The notes under the pieces were generated by a model. It had not been told where the DNA came from. It did no database searches and worked only from the letters and a program-made list of their open reading frames with translations. Position numbers and translations under genes: made by a program. Below, one piece after another: positions 52,592 through 62,511 of a stretch of 64,000 nt of DNA; the stretch's first letter is position 1, and the number at the start of each line of letters is the position of its first letter. This DNA is from Burkholderia sp. Bp8992. Lineage in GTDB: Bacteria; Pseudomonadota; Gammaproteobacteria; Burkholderiales; Burkholderiaceae. The stretch spans positions 1 through 64,000 of the forward strand of contig NZ_QTQI01000025.1 of NCBI RefSeq assembly GCF_003853705.1, given 5' to 3'.

Positions 52592-53737
52592 ATGGAATCG
52601 ATCGGCATCGTCGCTCCACAGACCATGCACTTCGCCGAACCGCTGCGCTTGCAAAGCGGCAGCGTGCTCGGCAACTATCAGCTCGTCGTCGAGACGTACG
52701 GCGAACTCAACGCCGCGCGCTCGAACGCGGTGCTCGTCTGCCACGCGCTCAACGCGTCGCACCACGTCGCCGGCGTCTACGCGGACGATCCGCGCAGCAC
52801 CGGCTGGTGGGACAACATGGTCGGCCCGGGCAAGCCGCTCGACACCAACCGCTTCTTCGTGATCGGCGTGAACAACCTCGGCTCGTGTTTCGGCTCGACC
52901 GGCCCGATGAGCATCGATCCGTCGACCGGCAAGCCGTACGGCGCAAGCTTTCCGGTGGTGACCGTCGAGGACTGGGTGCATGCGCAGGCGCGCGTGGCCG
53001 ACGCGTTCGGCATCGAGCGCTTCGCCGCGGTGATGGGCGGCAGCCTCGGCGGCATGCAGGCGCTCGCGTGGAGCCTGATGTATCCGGAGCGCGTCGCGCA
53101 CTGCATCGACATCGCATCGACGCCGAAGCTGTCCGCGCAGAACATCGCGTTCAACGAGGTCGCGCGCTCGGCGATCCTGTCCGATCCCGACTTCCACGGC
53201 GGCGACTACTACGCGCACGGCGTGAAGCCGAAGCGCGGCCTGCGTGTCGCGCGGATGATCGGCCACATCACCTACCTGTCCGACGACGACATGGCCGAGA
53301 AATTCGGCCGCGCGCTGCGCCGCGCCGACGGCGCGCTCGACGCATACAACTTCAGCTTCGACGTCGAATTCGAGGTCGAGTCGTACCTGCGCTACCAGGG
53401 CGACAAGTTCGCCGACTACTTCGACGCGAACACGTACCTGCTGATCACGCGCGCACTCGACTACTTCGACCCGGCGAAGGCGTTCGACGGCAACCTGACG
53501 GCCGCGCTCGCACACACGCAGGCGAAGTACCTGATCGCGAGCTTCTCGACCGACTGGCGCTTCGCGCCCGCACGCTCGCGCGAAATCGTGAAAGCGCTGC
53601 TCGACAACAAGCGCACGGTCAGCTACGCGGAAATCGACGCACCGCACGGTCACGACGCATTCCTGCTCGACGACGCGCGCTATCACAACCTGATCCGCGC
53701 GTATTACGAACGAATCGCCAACGAGGTGGGCGCATGA
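52592..53737 (+). CDS. metX: Homoserine O-acyltransferase MetX (probably succinyltransferase)
   Basis: A 381-residue alpha/beta-hydrolase-fold enzyme of methionine synthesis. The nucleophile Ser is in [14 protein letters not shown]. The family blocks [12 protein letters not shown] and [14 protein letters not shown] are present, and the Asp/His of the triad lie in [12 protein letters not shown] and the segment before. In bacteria with a linked metW, MetX generally uses succinyl-CoA and needs MetW; that activity is inferred from this context. AAGGCGGA precedes the ATG. It is controlled by the SAM-II-type leader and its stop overlaps metW as ATGA. Confidence 0.96.
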   Translation: MESIGIVAPQTMHFAEPLRLQSGSVLGNYQLVVETYGELNAARSNAVLVCHALNASHHVAGVYADDPRSTGWWDNMVGPGKPLDTNRFFVIGVNNLGSCFGSTGPMSIDPSTGKPYGASFPVVTVEDWVHAQARVADAFGIERFAAVMGGSLGGMQALAWSLMYPERVAHCIDIASTPKLSAQNIAFNEVARSAILSDPDFHGGDYYAHGVKPKRGLRVARMIGHITYLSDDDMAEKFGRALRRADGALDAYNFSFDVEFEVESYLRYQGDKFADYFDANTYLLITRALDYFDPAKAFDGNLTAALAHTQAKYLIASFSTDWRFAPARSREIVKALLDNKRTVSYAEIDAPHGHDAFLLDDARYHNLIRAYYERIANEVGA

Positions 53738-54342
53738 ACCAGCAAGCGCTGAATTCCCTGTCCGCGCGCGCGGACTTCCGCACGATCGCGCGCTGGGTCG
53801 AACCACGCTCGACCGTGCTCGACCTCGGCTGCGGCGACGGCTCGCTGCTCGCGCTGCTGATGGAGGAACTGGACGTCACCGGCTACGGGATCGAACTGAA
53901 CGACGCGGGCGTGCTCGCGAGCGCGAAGAACGGCATCAACGTGATCCAGCAGAACCTGGAAGACGGCCTGCGCCTGTTCGAGGACCACAGCTTCGACATC
54001 GCGATCCTGTCGCAAACGCTGCAGACGATCCACCAGACGGCCGCGATTCTGCGCGAAACGGCGCGGGTCGGGCGTGAATGCATCGTGTCGTTCCCGAACT
54101 TCGGCTACTGGGCGCACCGGCTGTCGGTGCTGAACGGCCGGATGCCGGTATCGAAGTCGCTGCCGTACCAGTGGCACAACACACCGAACGTGCGGGTGCT
54201 GACGATCGAGGATTTCGAGGCGCTGGCGCCCGAAGTGGGCGTGACGATCCTCGACCGCGTCGTGCTGCACGAAGGCCAGCCGATTCGATGGGGAGCGAAC
54301 TGGCGTGGTAGTCTTGCTGTCTATCGCGTCAAGCGCAGCTGA
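53734..54342 (+). CDS. metW: Methionine biosynthesis protein MetW
   Basis: A 202-residue class I SAM-binding-fold protein. [15 protein letters not shown] is motif I, and [35 protein letters not shown] and [16 protein letters not shown] are the MetW signatures. It acts with MetX in homoserine acylation. The methyltransferase fold makes it a possible SAM sensor for the enzyme. A four-base overlap with metX shows tight coupling. Confidence 0.95.
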   Translation: MNQQALNSLSARADFRTIARWVEPRSTVLDLGCGDGSLLALLMEELDVTGYGIELNDAGVLASAKNGINVIQQNLEDGLRLFEDHSFDIAILSQTLQTIHQTAAILRETARVGRECIVSFPNFGYWAHRLSVLNGRMPVSKSLPYQWHNTPNVRVLTIEDFEALAPEVGVTILDRVVLHEGQPIRWGANWRGSLAVYRVKRS

Positions 54343-54458
54343 GCCGGCGGGCCGTTGACGGACGCCGACGGCCCGCACGCACGTGCGGCCGCGCTCCTGT
54401 GCTACCCGCGCCGCCTGCGCTGCCGCCGCAATCAGTCAACGCTACCCAGTTCCAGCCC

Positions 54459-55880
54459 ATGTCGAAAACGCCACACGAGGCGCCCGCACTCACCGCTCAC
54501 GAGGAGCACCCCGGCTGGCGAGCCTATCTGAACACGCACATGCTGATCTGCGTGTTCCTCGGCTTCACGTCGGGGCTGCCCCTGTTCACGCTCGTCTACC
54601 TCGTGCAGGCATGGCTGCGCTCCGAGGGCGTGAACCTGAAGGAAATCGGCCTGTTCGCGCTGATCCAGTTCCCGTATACGTGGAAGTTCCTGTGGGCGCC
54701 GCTGATGGACCGCTACATCCCGCGCCTGCCCGGCTGGCGGCCGGGCCGCCGGCGCGGCTGGCTGCTGCTCACGCAGTTGCTGGTCGCCGGCGCGATCGCC
54801 GCGCTCGGCTTCGTGTCGCCGCGCGACTCGATCTGGACTGTGGCCGCGCTCACGACGCTCGTCGCGTTCTTCGGCGCGAGCGCCGACATCGTGATCGACG
54901 CGTACCGCCGCGAACTGCTGCGCGACACCGAGCAGGGCCTCGGCAACGCGGTGCACGTGAACGCGTACAAGCTCGCCGCGCTGATCCCCGGTTCGCTCGC
55001 GCTGATCCTGTCCGACCACCTGCCGTGGGACGCCGTGTTCGCGATCACCGGGGCGTTCATGCTGCCGGGCATCCTGATGACGCTCGTCGTGCGCGAGCCC
55101 GAAGTGGTCGGCACGCCGCCGCGCAACCTGCGCGACGCGATCGTGCTGCCGTTCCGCGAATTCATCCAGCGCGACGGCTGGGCCGGCGCGCTGCTCGTCA
55201 TCGCGTTCATCTTCCTGTTCAAGATCGGCGACACGATGGCCACCACGCTGTCGACGTCGTTCTTCCTCGACATCGGATTCTCGCGCACCGAGATCGGCAT
55301 CGTCGCGAAAACCACCGCGCTCGTCGCGAGCGTCGCCGGCGGCATCATCGGCGGCATCTGGCTCGTGAAGATCGGCATCGGCCGCGGGCTGTGGATCTTC
55401 GGCGCGCTGCAGATGGTGTCGACGCTCGGCTTCGCGTGGCTCGCGCAGCTCGGCCCCGGCTCGCCGGTGCTCGCGGTACTCTACGACTTCACGGTCGCAG
55501 CCAGCCACGCGCTCGCGTCGTTCATGTCGGTGTTCGGTGTCGAGATCACGCCAAGGCTGAGCCCGATGACCGTCGCGCTCGCGATCGTCTACGGCTTCGA
55601 AACCTTCACGACCGGCCTGACGATGGCTGCGTTCGTCGCGTATATCGCGAGCACGACCGACCCGCGCTATACGGCCACGCAGTTCGCGCTGTTCACGAGC
55701 CTCGCGTCGGTGCCGCGCACGCTGGCCTCGGCCGCGAGCGGCTTCGTCGTCGCTAAGATCGGCTGGTACGACTATTTCATCGTGTGTACCGCGCTCGCGA
55801 TTCCCGGCATGCTGCTGCTGTTCAAGATCGCGCCGTGGAACGGTGCCGCACGTAACGGCGAGGCCAGCCGTGCGCAGTGA
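54459..55880 (+). CDS. ampG: AmpG family muropeptide transporter
   Basis: A 473-residue MFS permease with 12 or more hydrophobic segments. LGFTSGLPLFTLVYLVQAWL near the start, then FALIQFPYTWKFLWAPLMDRY, and SADIVIDAYRRELL in the middle are AmpG hallmarks. It imports anhydromuropeptides for cell-wall recycling, which also feeds AmpR-type beta-lactamase induction in many species. No ampC or ampR lies in this window. The following gene overlaps its 3' end by 11 bases. Confidence 0.94.
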   Translation: MSKTPHEAPALTAHEEHPGWRAYLNTHMLICVFLGFTSGLPLFTLVYLVQAWLRSEGVNLKEIGLFALIQFPYTWKFLWAPLMDRYIPRLPGWRPGRRRGWLLLTQLLVAGAIAALGFVSPRDSIWTVAALTTLVAFFGASADIVIDAYRRELLRDTEQGLGNAVHVNAYKLAALIPGSLALILSDHLPWDAVFAITGAFMLPGILMTLVVREPEVVGTPPRNLRDAIVLPFREFIQRDGWAGALLVIAFIFLFKIGDTMATTLSTSFFLDIGFSRTEIGIVAKTTALVASVAGGIIGGIWLVKIGIGRGLWIFGALQMVSTLGFAWLAQLGPGSPVLAVLYDFTVAASHALASFMSVFGVEITPRLSPMTVALAIVYGFETFTTGLTMAAFVAYIASTTDPRYTATQFALFTSLASVPRTLASAASGFVVAKIGWYDYFIVCTALAIPGMLLLFKIAPWNGAARNGEASRAQ

Positions 55881-56925
55881 CAGCCTGCACCGCGTCGCGC
55901 ACGCGGCGGCCTCGCTGAGCATCGGCGCCGCGGCACTCGTCGCGACGTTCGCGCACGCGTCCGACACCGCCGCGACCGCAACGGGCTCCGCGCCGGCTGC
56001 CGCACCCGCTACGCCGCCCGCGCCGGCGACTTCCGCCGCCCCCGTCGCGCCGCCCGCCGCCGAAGCCGCGCAGCCGACCGGCGCCGCCGCGCCGGCAAAG
56101 GCGTATGCGCAGACGCAGCAGCAGCAGGTCCGCTACGGCAACGCGATCGCGTTCCGCACGCTGATCCCGTCGCCGCTGCTCGAGCAGCTCACCGCGAACG
56201 AATACGCGCAGATCGTGCAAGCCGCCGCCGACAGCAACCGGTTGCTGCCCGCGAACCAGCCGCGCGTGAAGCGCCTGCGCGCGATCGTCGCGAAGCTCGC
56301 GCCGTATTCGGTGAAGTGGAACGATCGCGTGAAGAACTGGACGTGGGACGTCAACGCGATCCGCTCGCGCGACATCCGCCTGACCTGTCTGCCGGGCGGC
56401 AAGGTGCTCGTGTACGGCGGCATGCTCGACCGTGTGCGCCTGAACGACGACGAGCTCGGCGTCCTGCTCGCGCACGGCATCGCGCACGCGCTGCGCGAAC
56501 ACGCGCGCAGCAACTTCAGCGCAACGTCGCAGACGTCGCTGCGTGCGGCCGCGCTGCCGCCGCTGTTCGGCGTCGGCGATCCGCTGCCGCAGGCGCTGAA
56601 TCTCGGCGAGCGCCTGCAGTCGCTTCACTACGAACCGACCGACGAGACCGAAGCCGACGTGATCGGCGGCGACATCGCCGCACGCGCGGGCTTCGATCCG
56701 CGCGCCGCGATCACGCTGTGGGACAAGCTCGCGGTCGCGACGCGTGCGAACAAGGCAACGGGCTTCATCTACACGCACCCGTACAGCACCGCGCGGCGCC
56801 AGGACCTGCTGAACCGGCTGTCCGACCTGATGCCGCTGTATGCGAAGGCGACCGGCAAGCGGGTCGACTCGCTGCCCGACTATGCGGGCATCAGCGCGCA
56901 GCGGCGCAAGGTCGCGCGGCGCTGA
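55870..56925 (+). CDS. M48-family peptidase-like protein lacking the catalytic Glu
   Basis: About 351 residues: a signal peptide (SLSIGAAALVATFAHA), an Ala/Pro-rich linker to about residue 75, then an M48-type domain. The zinc motif reads HGIAH (residues 202-206) instead of HEIAH, so the catalytic Glu is Gly. The third ligand region is present (DETEADVIGGDIAARAGFDP). Start codons are GTG only; the one overlapping the ampG stop is used here. The substitution suggests a non-proteolytic chaperone or an inactive homologue. It may be co-transcribed with ampG. Confidence 0.85.
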   Translation: MRSDSLHRVAHAAASLSIGAAALVATFAHASDTAATATGSAPAAAPATPPAPATSAAPVAPPAAEAAQPTGAAAPAKAYAQTQQQQVRYGNAIAFRTLIPSPLLEQLTANEYAQIVQAAADSNRLLPANQPRVKRLRAIVAKLAPYSVKWNDRVKNWTWDVNAIRSRDIRLTCLPGGKVLVYGGMLDRVRLNDDELGVLLAHGIAHALREHARSNFSATSQTSLRAAALPPLFGVGDPLPQALNLGERLQSLHYEPTDETEADVIGGDIAARAGFDPRAAITLWDKLAVATRANKATGFIYTHPYSTARRQDLLNRLSDLMPLYAKATGKRVDSLPDYAGISAQRRKVARR

Positions 56926-56948
56926 GCGCCGCCGCGTGACCTCGCACG

Positions 56949-57893
56949 CTATGCGTCCGCGTCGGCCATCGCCGGGCGCACGGCGCTGTCACGCATCCAG
57001 CGCACATCGTCTCCGGGGCTGCGGCCGAACAACCGCTTGAACTCGCGACTGAACTGCGACGCGCTCGCATAGCCGACGCGTGCGGCCGCCGCGCCGGCGC
57101 CCAGCCCGTCGCGCACCATCATCAGCCGCGCCTGGTGCAGCCGCGCGGCCTTCACATACTGCATCGGCGAGGTCGCCGTCACATGCTTGAACTGCGCGTG
57201 AAATACCGCGAGGCTCATCCCGGCTTCGCGGGCGAGCGTCTCGACGTCGAGATCGGCCTTCAGCTCCGCATGGATGCGCCGCAACGCCTTCGCGATGCGG
57301 CCGAAATGATGCTGCTGCACGAGCGCCGCACGCATCGCGTCGCCCTGCTCGCCGGTCAGCACGCGATACGCGATCTCGCGCATGATCGCCGGCCCCAGCA
57401 CGCGCGTGTCGTGCGGCGACGCGAGTGCTTCGAGCAACCGCACGACCGCATCGGCCAGCGGCGCATCGAGCGGCGTCGAATAGACGCCGAGCGGCTCGCT
57501 GATCGCCGCGCCGAGCGCCTCGTCGAGCAGGATCGCGAGCTCGGCGATCACGGCGAGATCCACGCGGATCGAGATCGCGAGAAACGGCTCGTCCCTGCTC
57601 GCGAAGGTTTCGCATTCGAACGGCAGCGGCACCGACAGCACCAGGTATTGCTGCGCGTCGTACACGAACGAGCGGTCGCCGAGATAGCCGAGCTTGCGGC
57701 CCTGGCACACGACGATGATGCTCGGCTCGTACAGCACGGGCATGCGCGGCGCGGGACGGCTCACGCGAAACAAGCGCACGCCGTCGAGCGCCGCGAGCGT
57801 GTCGCCCTCGTTCGGCGCGAGGCGCGTGTGCAGCTCGATCATGCGGCGCTGCACGCGGTCGCCCGAGTCGGCAAAAAGGGGCTGGAAGCTCAT
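56949..57893 (-). CDS. AraC-family regulator
   Basis: A 314-residue regulator. The N-terminal cupin-like AraC_N domain has VLYEPSIIVVCQGRKLGYLGDR and YLVLSVPLPFECET. The C-terminal double helix-turn-helix reads LDVETLAREAGMSLAVFHAQFK and AARVGYASASQFSREFKRLFG. This is the YqhC-like subgroup often encoded divergently from an aldehyde or alcohol dehydrogenase, as here. It probably activates that gene in response to aldehydes; the inference rests on context and family. Confidence 0.9.
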   Translation of the reverse strand: MSFQPLFADSGDRVQRRMIELHTRLAPNEGDTLAALDGVRLFRVSRPAPRMPVLYEPSIIVVCQGRKLGYLGDRSFVYDAQQYLVLSVPLPFECETFASRDEPFLAISIRVDLAVIAELAILLDEALGAAISEPLGVYSTPLDAPLADAVVRLLEALASPHDTRVLGPAIMREIAYRVLTGEQGDAMRAALVQQHHFGRIAKALRRIHAELKADLDVETLAREAGMSLAVFHAQFKHVTATSPMQYVKAARLHQARLMMVRDGLGAGAAAARVGYASASQFSREFKRLFGRSPGDDVRWMRDSAVRPAMADADA

Positions 57894-58119
57894 CTACGTG
57901 GTCCTGTCCGGCAAGAGAATCTGGCTCGCAATTTAGCACCTCGAACGCGTTTTGACGGGCGTTCGCGCGCAATTCAAGAGGAATAGGCAAATCTTCCAGA
58001 CCTTCATGTATTTCGCCGCGGCGGTGCGCTCCTTACGATAGGCACCTGTCTCGCCGCATCGCCACATGATGCGACGGCAGTCTGTTTCGCCGGATCTTTT
58101 CCGGACAAGGAGCCTTTGC
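57894..58119. promoter_or_regulatory. Divergent promoter region, AraC regulator / alcohol dehydrogenase
   Basis: A 226-bp interval between divergent genes, AT-richer than its surroundings around 57935-58010. It should contain the operator of the AraC regulator. I cannot define it by eye. Confidence 0.4.
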
Positions 58120-59172
58120 ATGAGCACGACCTATGCCTACGCGGCGACCGATTCGCAATCGCCGCTCGCCCCGTTCGAATTCCAGCGTCGCGCGCTGCGC
58201 GACCTCGACGTCCAGATCGACGTCCTCTACTGCGGCGTCTGCCACTCCGATCTTCACCAGGCGCGCAACGAATGGCGCAACACGATCTACCCGGTCGTGC
58301 CGGGCCATGAAATCGTCGGCCGCGTGACCGCGACCGGCCCGCAGGTGTCGCGCTTCAAGGTCGGCGAGCTGGTCGGCGTCGGCTGTCTCGTCGATTCGTG
58401 CCGCACCTGCGCGAGCTGCGAAGAAGGCCTCGAGCAGTATTGCGAGAACGGCTTCGTCGGCACCTACAACGGCCAGGACCGCGTGACGGGCGACATCACG
58501 TACGGCGGCTATTCGACGCAGCTCGTCGTCGACGAGGCGTTCGTGCTGCGCGTGCCGGACACGCTCGACCCGGCCGGCGCGGCGCCGCTGCTGTGCGCGG
58601 GGATCACGACCTACTCGCCGCTGCGGCAGTGGAACGTGGGCCCCGGCAAGAAGGTCGGGATCGTCGGTCTCGGCGGCCTCGGCCACATGGGCGTGAAGCT
58701 GGCGCGCGCGATGGGCGCGCACGTCGTGCTGTTCACGACGTCGCCGTCGAAGATCGAGGACGGCAAGCGGCTCGGCGCGCATGAAGTGGTGATCTCGAAG
58801 GACGAAGCGCAGATGAACGCGCACCTGAACAGCTTCGACTTCATCCTGAACACGGTCGCCGCGCAGCACGACCTGAACCCGTTCCTGCACCTGCTGAAGC
58901 GCGACGGCACGATGACGCTCGTCGGCGCACCGGAGCACGATCACCCGTCGCCGCAGGTGTTCAACCTGATCTTCAAGCGCCGCCGCCTCGCGGGCTCGCT
59001 GATCGGCGGGATCGCGGAAACGCAGGAAATGCTCGATTTCTGCGCGGAGCACGGCATCACGTCGGATATCGAAACGATTCCGATGCAGCAGATCAACGCC
59101 GCCTACGAGCGGATGCTGAAGAGCGACGTGAAGTACCGGTTCGTGATCGACATGGCGTCGATCAAGCAGTAA
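58120..59172 (+). CDS. Zinc-dependent alcohol dehydrogenase (YahK/cinnamyl-type)
   Basis: A 350-residue NADP-dependent medium-chain dehydrogenase. Catalytic zinc ligands are in CGVCHSDLHQ and VVPGHEIVG; the structural zinc Cys are in DSCRTCASCEEGLEQYC. The nucleotide-binding motif is GLGGLGHMGVKLA. The full set matches the YahK/CAD subgroup, broad-specificity aldehyde reductases. AAGGAG precedes the ATG. The AraC regulator of the YqhC type lies divergently. The two probably form an aldehyde-detoxification unit. Confidence 0.92.
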   Translation: MSTTYAYAATDSQSPLAPFEFQRRALRDLDVQIDVLYCGVCHSDLHQARNEWRNTIYPVVPGHEIVGRVTATGPQVSRFKVGELVGVGCLVDSCRTCASCEEGLEQYCENGFVGTYNGQDRVTGDITYGGYSTQLVVDEAFVLRVPDTLDPAGAAPLLCAGITTYSPLRQWNVGPGKKVGIVGLGGLGHMGVKLARAMGAHVVLFTTSPSKIEDGKRLGAHEVVISKDEAQMNAHLNSFDFILNTVAAQHDLNPFLHLLKRDGTMTLVGAPEHDHPSPQVFNLIFKRRRLAGSLIGGIAETQEMLDFCAEHGITSDIETIPMQQINAAYERMLKSDVKYRFVIDMASIKQ

Positions 59173-59189
59173 GCGCCGCTTCAAGCGAA

Positions 59190-59218
59190 ACGGGCCGCAT
59201 GTTCGACATGCGGCCCGT
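59190..59218. terminator. Hairpin between alcohol dehydrogenase and xth genes
   Basis: ACGGGCCGCATG pairs with CATGCGGCCCGT over 12 bp with loop TTCGA, between converging genes. There is only a weak T stretch. Confidence 0.7.
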
Positions 59219-59258
59219 GTTGCATTCGGCAGCTACGCGCGTGGCGCAGCGCCGGCCA

Positions 59259-60032
59259 TCACTTCTTGTAGTCGTAGTCGATCGTCAGCGGCGCATGGTC
59301 GCTGAACTTGATGTCCTTGAAGATCGACGTGCTTTTCGCGGTACCGGCCACGCCCGGCGTCGCGATCTGGTAATCGATCCGCCACCCGACGTTCTTCGCA
59401 TACGCCTGGCCGCGGTTGCTCCACCACGTGTACTGCTCGGCGCGCGGGTCGAGCGTGCGAAACACGTCGACGTAGCCGACGTCGTCGAACAGCTTCGTGA
59501 GCCACTCGCGCTCTTCCGGCAGGCAGCCCGAGTTCTTCTGGTTGCTCTTCCAGTTCTTGATGTCGATTTCCTTGTGGACGATGTTCACGTCGCCGCACAG
59601 GATCACCTCGCGCTTCTTCTTCAGCGCGGCGAGGTGCGGCATGAATTCGTCCATGAAGCGGTACTTCGCCTGCTGGCGCTCCTCGCCGCTCGAGCCGGAC
59701 GGCACGTACACCGACACGACCGACAGCTTGCCGTAGCGCGCCTCGACGTAGCGTCCTTCGGGGTCGAATTCGCTGCTGCCGAAGCCGATGATCACGTCAT
59801 CGGGTTCGTGGCGGCTGTACACGCCCGCGCCGCTGTAGCCCTTCTTCTCGGCGTGGTGGAAATAGCTCTTGAAGCCGTGCGGCTCGACGAATTCGGCCGG
59901 CAGGTCGTCGGCCGATACCTTGATTTCCTGCACGCACACGCAATCGGCGTTCTGTTCGCCGAGCCAGTCGAAGAAGCCCTTCTTCGCGGCGGAGCGGATG
60001 CCGTTCAGGTTGGCGGTAATCACTCGCATCAT
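59259..60032 (-). CDS. xth: Exodeoxyribonuclease III
   Basis: A 257-residue AP endonuclease / 3'-exonuclease of base excision repair. RVITANLNGIRSAAKKGFFDW opens the protein, then CVQEIKV (metal Glu), GAGVYSR, LCGDVNIVHKEID (Asp/Asn) and the terminal FSDHAPLTIDYDY (catalytic His). The length and GCLPEEREWLTKLFD are typical of XthA-type enzymes. Start codons are two adjacent ATGs; the first is used. The PPK2 gene ends about 40 bases upstream on the same strand. Confidence 0.94.
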   Translation of the reverse strand: MMRVITANLNGIRSAAKKGFFDWLGEQNADCVCVQEIKVSADDLPAEFVEPHGFKSYFHHAEKKGYSGAGVYSRHEPDDVIIGFGSSEFDPEGRYVEARYGKLSVVSVYVPSGSSGEERQQAKYRFMDEFMPHLAALKKKREVILCGDVNIVHKEIDIKNWKSNQKNSGCLPEEREWLTKLFDDVGYVDVFRTLDPRAEQYTWWSNRGQAYAKNVGWRIDYQIATPGVAGTAKSTSIFKDIKFSDHAPLTIDYDYKK

Positions 60033-60073
60033 GTCGGGTTCCGTTCAGTTCGATATTTTTACAGGGTGGCAGC

Positions 60074-60913
60074 TTAACGGATCTTCACGCCTTCGAGCTC
60101 GGGCTTCGGCGGCGGGAATTCCAGCTTCATGTCGGTCATCGTGCGCAGCAGCAGCTCCGCGATCATCACGTTGCGGTGCGTCTTCGAATTCGCCGGGATC
60201 ACGTACCACGGCGCATGCTCGACCGACGTCGCGGCAAGCGCGTCGCGGTACGCGGACTGGTACGCGTCCCAGTGCTTGCGCGCGTCGAGATCGGAGATGT
60301 CGAATTTCCAGTGCTTGGTCGGGTCGTCGATACGCGCCTGCAGCCGCGCGCGCTGCTCGTCCTTCGAGATGTGCAGGAAGCACTTGATGATGGTCGTGCC
60401 GTTCTCGGACAGCATCGTCTCGAAATCGCGGATCTGCCGGTAGCGGCGCTCGCACTCCTTGTCGCCGATCGCGCCGAGCACGCGCGGCACCAGCACGTCT
60501 TCGTAGTGGCTGCGGTTGAAGATCGCGAGCTCGCCCGCGGCCGGCACCTGTGCATGCACGCGCCACAGGAAGTCGTGCGCGGCCTCGATCGGCGTCGGCG
60601 CCTTGAACGGCACGATGCGCAGGCCGAGCGGATCGACGTCGCGGAACACCGCGCGCACGGTGCCGTCCTTGCCGCTCGTGTCCATCCCCTGCAGCACGAG
60701 CAGCACGCGCTTCTTCTGCTGCGTGTGCAGGCGCTCCTGCTGGACGTCGAGCTCGGTCGACACGGCCGACAGCCGTTCGCGGTCGGCGTCCTTCGAGCCG
60801 GACGAAAACGGCTTCGCGGCCGGGTCGAACGCATCGAGCTTGAATGCGGCGGCTTCCTTCTCGCGCGTGCTGTAAGGCACGCGGAAATCGTCGAGCGTCG
60901 GTTGTTTCGCCAT
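60074..60913 (-). CDS. Polyphosphate kinase 2 family protein
   Basis: A 279-residue P-loop kinase. Walker A is LQGMDTSGKDGTVRAVF, the Walker B/lid region is IFNRSHYEDVLVPRV, and RIDDPTKHWKFDISDLDARKHWDAY is the PPK2 signature. It uses polyphosphate to phosphorylate nucleoside mono- or diphosphates, or the reverse. A single PPK2 domain of this length suggests the AMP/ADP phosphorylating classes. It lies just upstream of xth on the same strand. Confidence 0.92.
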   Translation of the reverse strand: MAKQPTLDDFRVPYSTREKEAAAFKLDAFDPAAKPFSSGSKDADRERLSAVSTELDVQQERLHTQQKKRVLLVLQGMDTSGKDGTVRAVFRDVDPLGLRIVPFKAPTPIEAAHDFLWRVHAQVPAAGELAIFNRSHYEDVLVPRVLGAIGDKECERRYRQIRDFETMLSENGTTIIKCFLHISKDEQRARLQARIDDPTKHWKFDISDLDARKHWDAYQSAYRDALAATSVEHAPWYVIPANSKTHRNVMIAELLLRTMTDMKLEFPPPKPELEGVKIR

Positions 60914-60966
60914 TCGTTCCTCCGTTGGACGGTGTGGTGCATACGATAACGCATCCGCCAAACGCA

Positions 60967-61000
60967 ACGGGCCGCCCCGAACTGGTTCGGAGCGGCCCGT
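60967..61000 (-). terminator. Hairpin downstream of gatB
   Basis: ACGGGCCGC pairs with GCGGCCCGT, with an inner CCGAAC/GTTCGG stem. It sits 32 bases after the gatB stop; there is no long U run. Confidence 0.65.
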
Positions 61001-61031
61001 CGTCAAGCGCGGTTCAGGCGCGCGGTCATGC

Positions 61032-62507
61032 TCAGCCGAGCTTCTTCTTCAGCAGTTCGTTGACCTGCTGCGGATTGGCCTTGCCCTTGGTCGCCTTCAT
61101 CGCCTGGCCGATCAGCGCGTTGAACGCCTTTTCCTTGCCCGCGCGGAATTCCTCGACCGACTTCGCGTTCGCCGCGAGCACTTCGTCGATGATGGCTTCC
61201 AGCGCGCCGGTGTCGGAGATCTGCTTGAGCCCCTTCGCGTCGATGATGCGGTCGGCCGCGCCTTCGTCGGTCGCCTTCTCGTCCCAGATCGCCGCGAAGA
61301 TTTCCTTCGCGATCTTGTTCGAGATCGTGCCGTCGGCGATGCGCTGCAGCAACAGCGCGAGCTGCGCGGCCGACACGGGGATCGCGTCGATCTCGATGCC
61401 GTCGCGGTTCAGCTGCGACGACACGTCGCCCATCAGCCAGTTCGCGACGATCTTCGCGTTTGCCGCACCGGCCTTCGCGACCACCGATTCGAAATACGCG
61501 GCCATCGCCTTGCTCGACGTCAGCACGCCCGCGTCGTACGCGGACACGCCGTACTCGTCGGCGAAGCGCTGCTGCATCGCGGCCGGCAGTTCGGGCATGC
61601 CGGACTGCACGCGCTCGATCCAGTCCTGGCCGATCACGAGCGGCATCAGGTCGGGGTCGGGGAAGTAACGGTAGTCGTGCGCGTCTTCCTTGCTGCGCAT
61701 CGAGCGCGTCTCGCGCTTGTCCGGATCGTACAGGCGCGTTTCCTGCACGACTTCGCCGCCGTCCTCGATCAGCTCGATCTGGCGACGGACTTCGTAGTTG
61801 ATCGCTTCCTCGAGGAACCGGAACGAGTTCAGGTTCTTGATTTCCGCGCGCGTGCCGAACTTCTCCTGGCCGACCGGGCGCACCGACACGTTCGCATCGC
61901 AGCGGAACGAGCCTTCCTGCATGTTGCCGTCGCAGATGCCGAGCCACACGACGAGGCCGTGCAGCGCCTTCGCGTAGGCGACGGCCTCGGCCGCGCTGCG
62001 CATTTCCGGCTCGGTGACGATCTCGAGCAGCGGCGTGCCCGCGCGGTTCAGGTCGATCCCGGTCATCCCGGCGAAGTCTTCATGCAGCGACTTGCCCGCA
62101 TCTTCCTCGAGGTGCGCGCGGGTCAGGTTGACCGTCTTCTCGTACGCGGCCTTGCCGGCCTTCTCGTTGGCGGGCACCTGGATCGTGATCTGGCCGCCCT
62201 GCACGACCGGAATCTCGTACTGGCTGATCTGATAGCCCTTCGGCAGATCGGGGTAGAAATAATTCTTGCGTGCGAAGATGCTGCGCGGCGCGATGGTCGA
62301 GCCGATCGCGAGGCCGAAGCGGATCGCCCGCTCGACCGCGCCGCGGTTCAGCACCGGCAGCACGCCCGGCAGCGCCAGGTCGACCGGGCAGGCCTGCGTG
62401 TTCGGCTCGGCGCCGAACTGCGTCGATGCGCCCGAGAAAATCTTCGAGACGGTCGACAGTTGCGCGTGCGTCTCGAGACCGATGACGACTTCCCATTGAG
62501 TAGCCAT
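61032..62507 (-). CDS. gatB: Asp-tRNA(Asn)/Glu-tRNA(Gln) amidotransferase subunit B
   Basis: A 491-residue subunit of the GatCAB amidotransferase. [22 protein letters not shown] opens the protein. [15 protein letters not shown] and EDAGKSLHE are the GatB kinase-like signatures, and the YqeY-like C-terminal domain (residues about 340-491) ends NELLKKKLG. It phosphorylates the tRNA-bound Glu or Asp before amidation. It starts four bases after the gatA stop and follows the usual gatCAB order. Confidence 0.97.
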   Translation of the reverse strand: MATQWEVVIGLETHAQLSTVSKIFSGASTQFGAEPNTQACPVDLALPGVLPVLNRGAVERAIRFGLAIGSTIAPRSIFARKNYFYPDLPKGYQISQYEIPVVQGGQITIQVPANEKAGKAAYEKTVNLTRAHLEEDAGKSLHEDFAGMTGIDLNRAGTPLLEIVTEPEMRSAAEAVAYAKALHGLVVWLGICDGNMQEGSFRCDANVSVRPVGQEKFGTRAEIKNLNSFRFLEEAINYEVRRQIELIEDGGEVVQETRLYDPDKRETRSMRSKEDAHDYRYFPDPDLMPLVIGQDWIERVQSGMPELPAAMQQRFADEYGVSAYDAGVLTSSKAMAAYFESVVAKAGAANAKIVANWLMGDVSSQLNRDGIEIDAIPVSAAQLALLLQRIADGTISNKIAKEIFAAIWDEKATDEGAADRIIDAKGLKQISDTGALEAIIDEVLAANAKSVEEFRAGKEKAFNALIGQAMKATKGKANPQQVNELLKKKLG

Positions 62508-62511
62508 ATGC

